Of a stretch of 64,000 bases of DNA, positions 12,863-24,205 are shown one piece after another. Each line of letters starts with the position of its first letter. Positions within the stretch are counted from its first letter, which is position 1. The stretch spans positions 7,325,976-7,389,975 of the forward strand of contig CM072889.1 in NCBI GenBank assembly GCA_037013685.1, written 5' to 3'. A model generated the notes under the pieces. That model did no database searches. It was given only the letters and a program-made list of their open reading frames with translations, and had not been told where the DNA came from. Position numbers and translations under genes: made by a program. This DNA comes from Acridotheres tristis (lineage: Eukaryota; Chordata; Aves; Passeriformes; Sturnidae).

Positions 12863-15800
12863 CAATTTATTTAATTGAGGCCAAGATTTCAGCAGCTTTT
12901 TACAGAACAAGGGCTTCAGGACTGGCATCTGTGTTTGGTTTAGTGTTTGTAGTACCACTGACATGCAGAATCCCTTTAAAGGTCCCTGGGTAAGTTTAAG
13001 AGCCGTATTCAAAGAGCAAGTATTACAGCAAGAGCTGTATGCTGAGCTGGTCATCTCTCTGCTGCGGGAGCAAAGGTGTGTCCAAACAGCATTTTTCCAA
13101 CGAGTCGTTTTCTTTTACCAGCTGATGCATGCTGAGAATAGCAGGGGTGCTGGATTGGTAAAGATGAAACTGGTTTGAAATTTGTTCAGAAACAAATTAA
13201 ATATTAATTCCTTTGCCTTACAAAAGATTTCTGCTTCTGGCTGTTATACAGACTTCTCTCTACACCCAGTTTCTGTGGGACACATTAAGTTGATTATTTG
13301 TTTTCTCTAAGTGAGGCTTGGTTTTTTGGGTCTGTATTAATCCATATCCTGTTTATTGTTTCATTTTCTGAAACACAGAGAACATCAAAGGAGCAGGAGA
13401 GGAGCTATTCAGGATGTATCATTCCTTGCCCACTTGTTCCATTCTTCTTAAGAGTTGTGCTCCAGTTTCTGATACCACTTAGGAGAAACCTCACACTGCT
13501 CTTTTAAATGTTTTGTCCTGCCCAAGCCAAGAGGAGAGCTCTAGATTCAGTAATAGGTCATTTTCCAGTGCAGGCAGTCAGCAGGGTGCTGGTGACAGCC
13601 TTCGGAGCAGCCACACACAGGAGGCTGGAGCTGTTATTCTTTGGAGGAGTAAGTGTAAGTACTTCAGCTGTTGGAATAAAAATGCCCTTTTTTCAGACTG
13701 AAATCACATTGTTTCTTACTGTTCTGTCAATTTGAAAGCTTTTTTCCCTAGGTTTGACCTAATTGGAAGCTCTGCCTCCAGGCTATTAATTCTCCAACCA
13801 TACCTTTTGACAGAATGGCACCTGTAGTTTGGTAAAACCACAGGACTAAGTGTTCTGAGATATTAAAAATATAATACAATATCTAGCTGAAAAGAAGTGT
13901 CAGACTGGGTTTTAGCTGGTTATCTAGTAAATGGAAAACCTACCTCATAATTTAGGAACACATACATCCTGTTTCTTCTACTTGTGGTGATTCCATAACT
14001 GTGCCAGTGTTAGGGCATGAAAAAGAAGAGAGAAAAGTATCTTACAAATCCTAGGAGATGCACGTAGCAAAAACATCACTTTCTGCTCAGTGGAGAGGAT
14101 CTGCAATTCTCCAGCCTAGACATTGCTGTGAGAAATTAATGTAGTCTACAAAATTACTGTTCCATAGGATTTCGAAATTAATGGACTATAAAAATAGATA
14201 TAAAACAATACTGCTGGTATTAAAACTGAGGTAAGATGAGGTAATACTGATGGAAAGCCATTTAGTCTAAGATTGATCTTGATTTACAGCCAGATATGAA
14301 GGAAATGTTCTTGTACTACAGCTTAAAACCAAGAGGTGAAGAGCTTGTTCTGTCTTCAGCTGTCTGGTTAATAACACTTGTCACTAAATGGAACGTGGAA
14401 GTTACAGCCAAACAATATGTGATTGCTGTAAGTCTTCAGATGACTAATTACAAGACATCTGTACAGAGATCTCCTGCTAGCAGCACAACACAGGAACAGG
14501 CAATAATCCTGTTCTTCTAGATCCATTTGTCAACAGCAGTTTTTCTCCTGGAAAAATTTACATTTTAACAGTGCCATTAATACCGAATGCAGATGAATTG
14601 CTACAGAAAGACAAGATGGGAACATTTGAACATTTGTTTTGGTAGGGCAGATCTCTGTTGGTGCCTACCAAGTGAGTCTGGTAATTCTGTCTGACCTGAA
14701 AAGTATCAAAGCTACTGATTTTTTTTTTCTTTTTTTTATTTCTTTATAGTGAATGCTACTTGGCCTCTTGCATGCATCTTGCTTGTGTAGGATGGCAAAA
14801 TAGGTATATTCTTGGAACTCATCCTATATTGATACCTTTATTCAGACATTCGTGATGTTTCTTGAGATTTTGCACAGGAGTAATTAGAAAAATCTTGTTC
14901 AGACACTTGTTGCTTTGTAGGCTGTAAGTTGTTCCATTTAAAAGCAAGACATAGATCACACATATTTCTATCATTATAAGTGTAATTACATTCACACATA
15001 TCGGTGAATGGGAAAATCATATTTGTAGTATTTTCTTCCCCTTAATTTTTTGTTAAAATTTAGAAGAGAAACCGTACGCTCATGGTGTAGTCTAGGTTGA
15101 ATTTCCTGTTAGTTTCTGTGGCTTAAGCTTATTGTAAGATCACATTATTCTGGTTTTGTCTAGTTATGATGTTTGATGTTTGGGGTTTCTGTGCTTACCA
15201 GCTAAAGGACATATTTCAGTGTTTGCCGCCAGGATTGCTTCCCTTGCTGCATAGGGATTAGGGAAGAAGGCTATGCGAGAGTGCCAGGTCTGCAGTCTTC
15301 TTTCAGAAGTTCACATATATTCAAGTCAAACAAGAGACTGTTGTACTGCAGCAGTGTCACAGGGAACAGAGATTGATCACAGCTCTGGAGCCACCATGCA
15401 AGGAAGCCAAACCTTCTGTTGTAGTCTCTGACAGTGCACACTCACAGGGTGTGTGAGTACAGCCCCTGGTTCCTGCAGCTTTGCACTCACAACAGGAGCT
15501 TGGGATTTATTAAGGGAAAGCACACACCTTGTTCTTTTCTTTCTCTTTTAACACAGCTTGAAGTCCCTGATTTACTGGGGGAATAACTGGGGAAGATTTC
15601 AATGAGTGGTTCAAGTAAAGGATCAGTGCACACTCACATCAAGTCAACTGATGCTTGTGTACTGATGGGAGATCAAACTCTCCAAATATAGCAGCAGTGT
15701 TTAGGAGGTGATTTACATGTGCATACCTAAGTAACAACTTCTAGTACCTGTTGTTGCTATATTTGTTTTAAAGATGGGAGTCGAGAGAAGCTGTAGTGTC

Positions 15801-18800
15801 AGGTAAAAACAATTCACATAATGCATACAAGCTAGCTAATAACCAATGTTCTTTAATAGTTAAAGTGACTGCTTGCATCCCTGGTAACACTTCCTACATC
15901 CTCCCTTCCAGTTACCTATGAGCATGATGAATAGAAGGAAATCTACCCTGTGAATTTTCCCTACTCATAATCCTTTCTCTACCACCACACCTCATTACAA
16001 ATGGATCTGCCACCTTTGCAGCCTACAAGTACCCAATAGACCCCAAAGTGGACTTTACTCTGGTATTCCTTACCTGAAGAATTGGGGAATTGCAATTTTT
16101 AAGCACACTGGTGCATGCCTCTGGTAGCTTGAAACTGCATTATGATCTCTTTCCTGACACTGTAAAATGACAGCTTAATGTCCATTCATGCTCAAATTGC
16201 TTGAAATCAGAAGGGTCACACGGCCCAAAATAGTAGGAAGAATGTGATTTTAGGCTATATTTAATCTTAGTGTGGAGAAAGCGAGTGGTAGTTTTAGTTG
16301 CTTGAGCCTCCTTGAGTTCTTCTTGTAGCCTGAGATATGACTTTGATAAAATGTAGTTTATGTTTCTCATATTCAGGTAGTGCTTTGACTGCTCACTGGT
16401 CAGCAGGAGGCATTTTTTCTTGGATTTAGGTATATAATGGGAGTGTCTGTTACCAAACTGCAGCCTGCATGCACAAACAGAAACCTACGGATGTGCTAAA
16501 TGCACTTACTGCAGTGCCAGGTCCTGCTCTACTGAAGTGGGATTGCTGCCCAGGAGCATTTGGAGTTTGCTGTTCATGTGCAAAGCAGCCTACTACCCAA
16601 CACAAAGGGTCTGCAAGTAGCTGCTGCTATTTAAAAGGTAATGTTATATATCAAATCCACTTTCTAGTCTTTAAACACATGGGGACGTTCTCACTTCTTT
16701 TTCACCAACTATCCCTAAATATTAGCAGAACAGTAAAATCTATCTTGAGTGTGGATAAATGAGCAATAGAGAGCACAAAACTTTACAAACTGTAAATTTA
16801 AGGCACAGGAGAAAAAAATTGTGACGTTTTCTTGTTTTATATGGAAAATTGCCAGTTCCATTTTCTCATTGCATGACTGTTTTTGTCAGAACCGATAGAA
16901 ACATTTTGGGCTGATGGGCAGGTAGGTCTTGCTGAAGCTTGTTGAAGCTACAGAGGCTGAAGTCTTGATCGCTGAATGCTGCAAATAGTTTGCCTCTGGC
17001 AAATGCATACTTCCAGTTTTGGCAGTGTCTAGTATTTGAAAGAGACAGACTGATAGATTCTCTAGTCAGTTCAGTTAAGCAAACCTTAGACTCAGGTTTT
17101 ATACTTTGCAGAGAGAACAGTTTGCAATATGCCTTGAGAATATACTGGGGGGAAAAAATACTTCTGTTTATCTCAAGCTTCTGCCTTGTTCAAAAATTAA
17201 ATGTGCTCTATCTATCAAAAGAATTCAGATGTGCCAGATCTTAGCAACCTGTTAGTGACCTGGATTCCCTAGGTGTCTTGCTCTGGAAGGCTTTGTGCAA
17301 AGCTACCACCACATTAGCAAATCCCAGGATCTGTAGTGACACTGATGTCTTCCCCACCTGCTCCATCTCCTTTTACAATAATTTCTCTTCCTCAATTAAA
17401 CAAACAGAAAAGCCAACACCTGGGATTTCCCAAGGTTACAAGGGTCTTGAGACTCTTAGTGAAAGAAGGTTATCTGACTTCCCTTCTGAATATCCCAGTC
17501 ATGGATCCATAAACTTCAATTTATTAAATCAGGAGAGCCTCCGGCCATACTGCTGGACAAAGGGTCAGCTGCCAAGGGAGGATGTGGATGGCAGCATCCC
17601 ATTGGTCTCAGTGCTCACTTGAAGAGGCTGAGTAGGTGTGGGAATCACTGCTGTGGGTTGGATCTGTCCATGACAGTGAGTGGAGTGGGATGGTAAAGAT
17701 CAATAATCAGCACCCTGAGGTTGTTTTAAATCAAGGCTTGACTCTGACAGGCTGCAGACACAGGAAGAGGCACTGAAATACCTTGCTTAATGTTTTTCCT
17801 CTCTCATTTCTGCAGTATGTTGACCTAAATAGGAATCTCTGGTTAGAGGTGGCTCGTTTCTGGTAGAGGGGCCAATTACGAGGCTAGAGGAACAAGGCTC
17901 TCCAGCATAGGATGCAGCTGCTCCTTCCCAGGTTCCCACTTGCAGGTGAAGGAAGGCATGAGTAGTAGGTGAAGAATTAACAGGGGCTGGCAGGAGTGCC
18001 ATGGGGCAGCCTGGCTCACAGGGAGAGCTGGAGTAGCAGCTGAGGACAGCTGATGTGTTACAAGAGAAGAAAGGTTGAGGGCTGGTAAAGCAGGGAGCCA
18101 GTCAGAGGTGCCCATGGTGATTGGTTATTAAAATCCAATGGAACCATCACCGTATGTATTTATTAACAGTTTGATAACTCTGCTTCAGTTTTTGCCACTT
18201 CCTGCCCTTCTTTCTCCCTTCATTGAGTAATAGTAAGTTCCTCAAGGCCAGCCCCACCTCCTAAGTTTGGACGGTGCCTGATGCCCAAATCACCCTTGCA
18301 GCAGCCCCAGCTCAAGGAGGGCACAGCCTAGGACTGGTTTCTCCTGCTGAGGCTGCCTTTCCCTCCTTGCACAAAAGAAGCCTGTGGAGCACTCTGCCCA
18401 CATGGAGGGAATCAGTTTGGTGCAGGGAGGGAGTGTGTGACAAATTAGCTGTTTGTAACCACAGCTGTGCAGCTTCTGTGGACAGAGGAGCGTAAACAAT
18501 TATTATATATTCTGGTTGTGCTCCCATGTCGAGCCAGCAGCCCTGCTCCTGCGTGACTTGGGTCTTTCCCAGAAAGACAGCCTGCTGGTTTGGAGATCAC
18601 TGCTAAAAGCAAACCTGAGATAATGGAGAACTCATAATCGGATATTCCCTGAATCAGAGAGCTGCCTTTGTTTCCCAGGTATTCCCAAACAGAAGTTATC
18701 CTGTGCATGTCAGTGCATTTTAATGCATTTTGACAATGTCACAAGAGCTCCTTTGTTGCTTGTCTGCTTTGTCCTTGCTGACACATCTGAATGAAGCTTT

Positions 18801-18842
18801 CCTATACTTAGCCATAGGCAGCCTTCAACCAGCTTAGGAGAG

Positions 18843-18844
<2 letters not shown>
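12863..18844. other. Non-coding DNA, nothing recognised
   Basis: No coding exon, structured RNA or intact repeat was recognised. There are AT-rich patches and short T-runs (for example near 14720). Confidence 0.6.

Positions 18845-18879
<35 letters not shown>
18845..18879 (+). repeat. (TG)n microsatellite
   Basis: An uninterrupted run of about 17 TG units. It is capable of Z-DNA formation and likely polymorphic. Confidence 0.95.
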
Positions 18880-18882
<3 letters not shown>

Positions 18883-21800
18883 TGATGCATTTCTAAAATA
18901 TTTCCATTCACTTCTCAGGTATTCAATTTGAAACAGAGCTGTCCAATATACTAATCAGCAGAGAAAGGGGAATAACGTGCTGTGGTGTTCTCTTTTCTAT
19001 TGATTTTGTCAAACTATGTAAAAAAAGAAGAGGAGAAAGAGTTGGAATAAATCGGGTCCTTCCTGGGAAATCTGGAACCAGATGAAGGAAGCAGATAATA
19101 AAAATATTTTTGGTAAAGAAGAGTCTAGAAAAGCATAGGTAGGCTTCAAACAGATAGTATCGCAATGTTTGGGAGTATTGAATGAATGTTCTGCAACAAA
19201 GAGCTTCTTGAATTAGTGAGGTCAGGACCTCCTGGTCCTAAAAGTTGTAGTGCCTTGTTTGATGCTCTTCTGCCACCAATGTGGTTGGTGTGTCTGAGCC
19301 AGACAGGGTCTCAATAACATGAAATTCTGTTACTATCCCCTGCACTAGTCACACACTGCCACAGCAGCATGTGCATGGAGAGTAGTCAGTGGCAGCTGGG
19401 GCTCTTCACAGCCAGCACCAGCCCAGAGCATGCTGTGTGGGAGTAACAACCACTGAGGTGTCAGTGGGGAACACTGAAAACAACCTCTCGGTCAGAGTAA
19501 GGAGGGATTTCTGTTTATAATGGAAACTTCATACTTCAGTGCGTGGTAACTATCGTCTATTTTTTACACTGATGATGTGCTTGAAGCAGAAGGATGATGG
19601 TACCCAAGTGCCCCTTTAAACCAAAATTACTCTATGATTTGTTTAGTTGCTTTAAGGAGCATATCTTTCTCTCTCAAGTTTGGGGCTGTAGTCAAATCTA
19701 TCTTCAAATCTATCTTAAGCTAAAGCAATGTTACTAAATTCTGTGGAGTAATACCTGCCTGCGCTGGGAGAAATTGGTCTCCTGGATTTTATGGTACTTC
19801 TGCAAATACTCACCTGGGAAACAGGAATCTTGCTTTTCAAGAAAACATGACACCCAGCTAATTTCACTGCCTCTCTTACAGCAAATCTTCTCAGGATGGC
19901 TAAGCAACAACATCTTATTTTAAAGTCCCATCCAAGTTTTGGAATACCTGTGCCATTGGAAAGCTATGCCCTTATTTTATCTGTTTATATCTAGTAACAG
20001 TCTAGGAGAAATGAAGTTTTGTTTTCCCATCACATTTATTCCCCAGTGCACCAGTTAAAGAACTATTTTTAGAGTGTTTAGAAACCTCACATTTTTCCCC
20101 AGATTTTAACTCAGAGCATAGGAATGTCCTATGACAAAGGAAGAGCTGGCAAGGACATGAATGCCAGCATGTCCCAGGATGCAACACTCTCTTTTGGATA
20201 AGTGAAGCCCCTGTAAATACTCTCTATACATGTCTGAGTTTTAAATATATGTAGTTATGCTCTGCCAACATGTTTCAGCCTACACAGGGCAACATCTGTT
20301 GAAACATGCAATTCTGGCTTAGTTTTAGCAGAGAAAATTAAGGAAAACAATTTCATCCATCACTAGACTAACATTTGGGAGAAGATTTAGGCCTGGTTCC
20401 ATTTCCTAAAGCTAAGGAAATTTTGGCCTCATCAGCAAATGTCTGATGGTGTCACAGTGTCTTGCTGTGACACTGGGACAGTCTCTCACACAGCAGCAAT
20501 CCTGGCCCAGCACAGACACTGCTGCCCAAAGAGGCTCTCAGGTAACCAGACAATGTGAACTGGAAGCAGCTCTCCTCAGTTCTCCCCACCTGTGGTTTTT
20601 GAGCACAGCCCATGTTAAAGCAATGTGACTGGAGATCACCAGAGACAAGCACTAATAACTCTGTAAGGGACAACTCTTGAGGACTAAAGAGAAAATACCC
20701 AAAGGTTTCTTTGCCACAATGCCAAAGCTGCTGTGTCTGGTGATGGAGGATAGATTAACACCTCCTAAAAAGCTGTTCAGCAGCTCATTGTAGTCTGCAG
20801 ACCTAGCATGATGATCATGGATAACCAGCTTGTATCATCTCACTGTCTTCCAAATGTCTCTGTGAACTGGATACCAGCATGACAATATCTGATACTAATC
20901 CCGAACTGCATCTACACCCTCAGCAACTCTAGGCACAAATCTGCCATTGTCCTTCTGTCCACCAATTTAGAAGTAAGTGATGAGAGGTGTGAGACCAGCT
21001 GAGTGATCCACCAGGCAGCCTTGCCATATTCCCAGGTCAGAGCCATACATGTTTGTGGGCGATTTCCTGAAGATAGGCTGAATTTAGAGGTGATCATCAG
21101 CTGTTTGCACAGTGCAGAAGGAGCTGCACATGGTGTGCCCACCCTGTGCCCTGCAGCCTTCACACACCCTGTGATGACAGTGCTGTGACACTGTTGTCTG
21201 GGAACTCCAGTTGTGCAGTAACTGAGGCATAATTGTGATGTGTTTAAAAATGAATGTAAAATTTAGAAGTTGGTCATATGCAGCATAGCCCTAGAGTGGA
21301 TCTGGTTATGCTGGGATTGGCGGGGGAACTTTTATGGTGATATGAGCTTTTATGAGATGGGATTTTTTTTTATAGCACTACATGATGGGAAGCACATGGA
21401 CTTGTAGCCCAGAGCTGGGAGAGTCTTTGCTGGAAGCTGGCTTAGAGGAACCAGTGTTCTCTAATTTTCCCTTTGCTGATCAGATACTTTTCTACCTACT
21501 GCTTCCCTCTATTGATAAACAAGGTCATAATGCTTATTTCCCTTAACTTGAAGCAGCAATGTTAAGGTCTGATTAATCCTGTGACATACAGGTCATGCTT
21601 GTTAAAATTGAAAGCCATAGATGATTTTATGTGGAAGAGATTGCCATATCTTGGAATAGTATGAGAAGCATTGTTTTCAGTTTCACTTTCTTTATATGTA
21701 GAAGGGAGGTTTCTTTTCCCTAAGATTTATGAATTTACTACTTCATCATTTCTTGTAGATCAAGATATTAATATAATTGGATTTTGAAAACACGTCCATT

Positions 21801-22483
21801 TTTATGAATGAATGGTAATCCTTCAAAAGAATGAAGTTCACAATGCCTTAGACAGAAGAATAAACAAAAATTAATAAGTTTAGCTGTTACTTACTCTTTC
21901 TGGAATGTAAAACATCTGTGATTAGGAAGTCTGAAAGTCTGTTTAGATAGATAGCTGAAAATTTGTTTTGTTTTGGTTTGTTTAGAAAATATCCTAGTTA
22001 TTTCAGATGCTTGGCCTATAAAAAATGTAAAACAATTTAATTGTCTCAGGTTTGAATTTAATTCGAGTCACTAGCAGAAGGTCACTAAATTCAGCCCAGG
22101 GTTTCATTCAGATTTGCCATTTAGATCTAAAAAATGTTATCATAAAATGTTGACATGTTTGTTATGCAGGGAGTATAATGTCTTAATTGAAATGTAACCA
22201 GAAACTATTTTAAAAACTTCTATTACAGTTCACATGACAGACAGTATTTTGTAGCTTTAACATCTGTTTTAAATCCAACTCATGAGATTTATCTTTTGTC
22301 TGACTATAACTCTTCATTTTGGCGAAGTTGCACACATTTAAATCCTGATTGAATTTGTCTCACATGATTGCCTTTTTAATTGTATGATTTAACTTTTTTT
22401 TATCTCCAACCCAGTGGAGCTTCAGTGCATGTCAGAATGTGGTCAATAATAGATCCTTTCATCTTCCTTTTATATTTTCACAG
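18880..22483. other. Intron upstream of the large MAMLD1 exon
   Basis: This segment ends in a good splice acceptor: a pyrimidine-rich stretch from about 22456 followed by TTTTCACAG with AG at 22482-22483. No coding exon was recognised within it. Upstream of 22439 the coding frame is not extended by anything that looks like MAMLD1. Confidence 0.7.
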
Positions 22484-24205
22484 TTACAGGGATCCATCAA
22501 AAGAAAACTGGAAGATGATAGCTCTCCTGCCTCCAGTGGCATGCCTGATGTCACTTTCCCAAATGACAGTAAAAGACTTTGTCTTGACAATGTAAACCTT
22601 GCCATGAGCCAAGGTGCCAATCCCAGCATGGCATGTCCAGAAATGCAAAGTTCTTCATTCTCCACTGGTCACAGCACTTCTTCCCTGGGAGTTGCAGGGC
22701 ATCCAGTGCTCCTCGAAAACAATCACATGAATGGTGGTGGCACTGGCTCCCTGTTCTTAGTGCCGCCTAACACAGAAATAAATCAGAAGGGGTCAATAGA
22801 AGGGCAAACCAACAACATTGTCCATTATGATGAGAAAGGAAACAGCTTACAGTCTGTGGACCAAGAGCTGCAAGATCTATTGGAAGAGCTGACCAAAATG
22901 CCTGATCCTTCTCCCAATGACCTGGATCTGGAAAAGATTTTGTGCAGCAAGGCTGAAGATCAACTTGGTCTGAGTCATTCCCAACCAAACATAAGTACAA
23001 CTCCAAAGTCCTCCCCGCAGACTTCCCACTTGGAGAACCATGTTGCTAACAAAGATTTTTCTCCAGGCTGCAATCCAGCCAGTGGAGGATCCCCTCAGAT
23101 GAGACCATCATCTGCTGGAGCTAACTTCCAAGTTCCTCCCTCAAACAAACCCGCTGCATCACCCATCTCTACAGCAGCTCAGAACAAAAACCAGCCACCA
23201 CCATTGCTTCCAGTACCCTTGCCCAACATGCCTGGCTCCAACTGGCATGCTCAGCAGCTAAAGCAGCTGGCAGCCAGCAAGCAGGTGTCTGGAACGAAGC
23301 AGCAAGTACAGGCTCCCAGCTGGCCTACTATGTCTCCTCCTGGTCTCTCTCCACCTTACAGAGCAGGATCATCCCCACACCATCAACCTTTCAGTCCTCA
23401 AAATGTTATAGTGTCCGGCATGCCTGCTAATAATTTACCGGGAAACAACATTCAGAGTCCTCAAAACACTCTACTTTCAAGCATGACTTCCAGCAGTACC
23501 CCATCCAATGGCCCCTCTCCCCCTTATGGCTCTGAGAAGCTCTCCAGTCCAGCTCTGAGCCAGCAGCCCTTCAGCCCTCAGAGCTCCATGCTGCCTTCTC
23601 TGACAGCAGCCAGCTTGCCAGCCAGCAGCATTAAAAGCCCACAAAACAACTTGGTTGCCAGTATGGCCTCCACAAATACTGGACCTTCTCCACCGTACAG
23701 GCCAGAAAAGCTGTCAAGCCCTGCTCTGCATCAGCAGCCCTTCAGTCCTCAAGGTACATTAATCTCTAACATCACTCCCACCAGCATGCAGAACTCGAGT
23801 ATGCAGAACTCGCTTTTTAAATCAATGACTTCAAACCAGACCAAAAATATGAACATAATTATGCAACAGCCATCCAGTAGCTTACAGCCAGGTCTGGTGA
23901 ATGAGAGCCCTGTTAGCCAAGACCAGTTTTCTTTCAACAACACCAAACCACTGTCTCACTTTGCCTCAGAGCCAGCTACTCAAAAAATGTCTCCTCTGAC
24001 AGCAGGACAAGGACAGCAGTCCCTCATTCACTATCTTCAACAGCAGCAGCAGCAACAGCAGCAGCAGCCGCAGTCTCCAACCACACAGCAGTCCCAACAG
24101 ACCAACAACAGCCAGTTTCTCCAGCAGCAGTTCCGACAACTAATGCAGCCACATCGGATGCAGAGACAGATGCAGGCTGCCACACTGCCGTCTCAAAGCA
24201 GACAG
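22484..24205 (+). CDS. MAMLD1: MAMLD1, large central exon (phase 0/0)
   Basis: MAMLD1 is a nuclear transcriptional co-regulator of the mastermind-like group, linked in humans to hypospadias and to Notch-target (HES3) activation. The exon is 1722 bp, exactly 574 codons. It lies between acceptor TTTTCACAG and donor CAG|GTGAGA. It opens with LQGSIKRKLEDD, a basic NLS-like patch, followed by SKRLCLDNVNLAM. About 120-155 residues in is the acidic block VDQELQDLLEELTKM...DLDLEKIL, shared with MAMLD1 orthologues and distinguishing it from MAML1-3. Three ~57-residue repeats headed by G(L/P)SPPY follow (residues ~287-450). Next come TKPLSHF, then SLIHYLQ leading into a Q10 tract, and a QQQFRQLMQPHR segment. 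The protein is rich in Ser, Pro and Gln and probably disordered. The first exon boundary falls just before the KR patch. Upstream M codons (22439) are intronic. The orthology call is from recalled family features, not a search. Confidence 0.93.
23342..23845 (+). repeat. MAMLD1: Threefold internal coding repeat in MAMLD1
   Basis: Three in-frame units begin at 23342, 23510 and 23681, giving spacings of 168 and 171 bp. Each starts G(L/P)SPPY and then has a variant of EKLSSPAL-x-QQPFSPQ. The first two continue into a spacer ending in a (K/Q)SPQN-L-x-SM motif; the third ends in SLFKSMTSN. The third boundary is approximate. The repeat is diverged at DNA level, so it is an old protein-level duplication rather than a satellite. 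Confidence 0.85.
24038..24067 (+). repeat. MAMLD1: CAG/CAA polyglutamine tract (Q10) in MAMLD1
   Basis: Ten glutamine codons (CAG with two CAA) lie after the HYL motif and are followed by a CCG proline codon and further Q-rich sequence. Orthologues also carry polyglutamine around here. The mixed codons suggest moderate stability. Confidence 0.95.

Noticed and set aside
22439..22483. Translation start at the ATG at 22439
   Set aside because: Lies in a pyrimidine-rich acceptor region. The exon starts after AG at 22483, and orthologues continue upstream into another exon.
1..22483. Search for the N-terminal MAMLD1 exon
   Set aside because: No short exon resembling the N-terminus with good splice sites was found by reading. 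It may be outside the window or missed.
22484..24205. Assignment of the large exon to MAML1, MAML2 or MAML3
   Set aside because: The KR-LCL-NVNLAM block, the VDQELQDLLEELTK acidic region and the SPPY/FSPQ repeats fit MAMLD1. MAML1-3 share only the general Gln-rich style.
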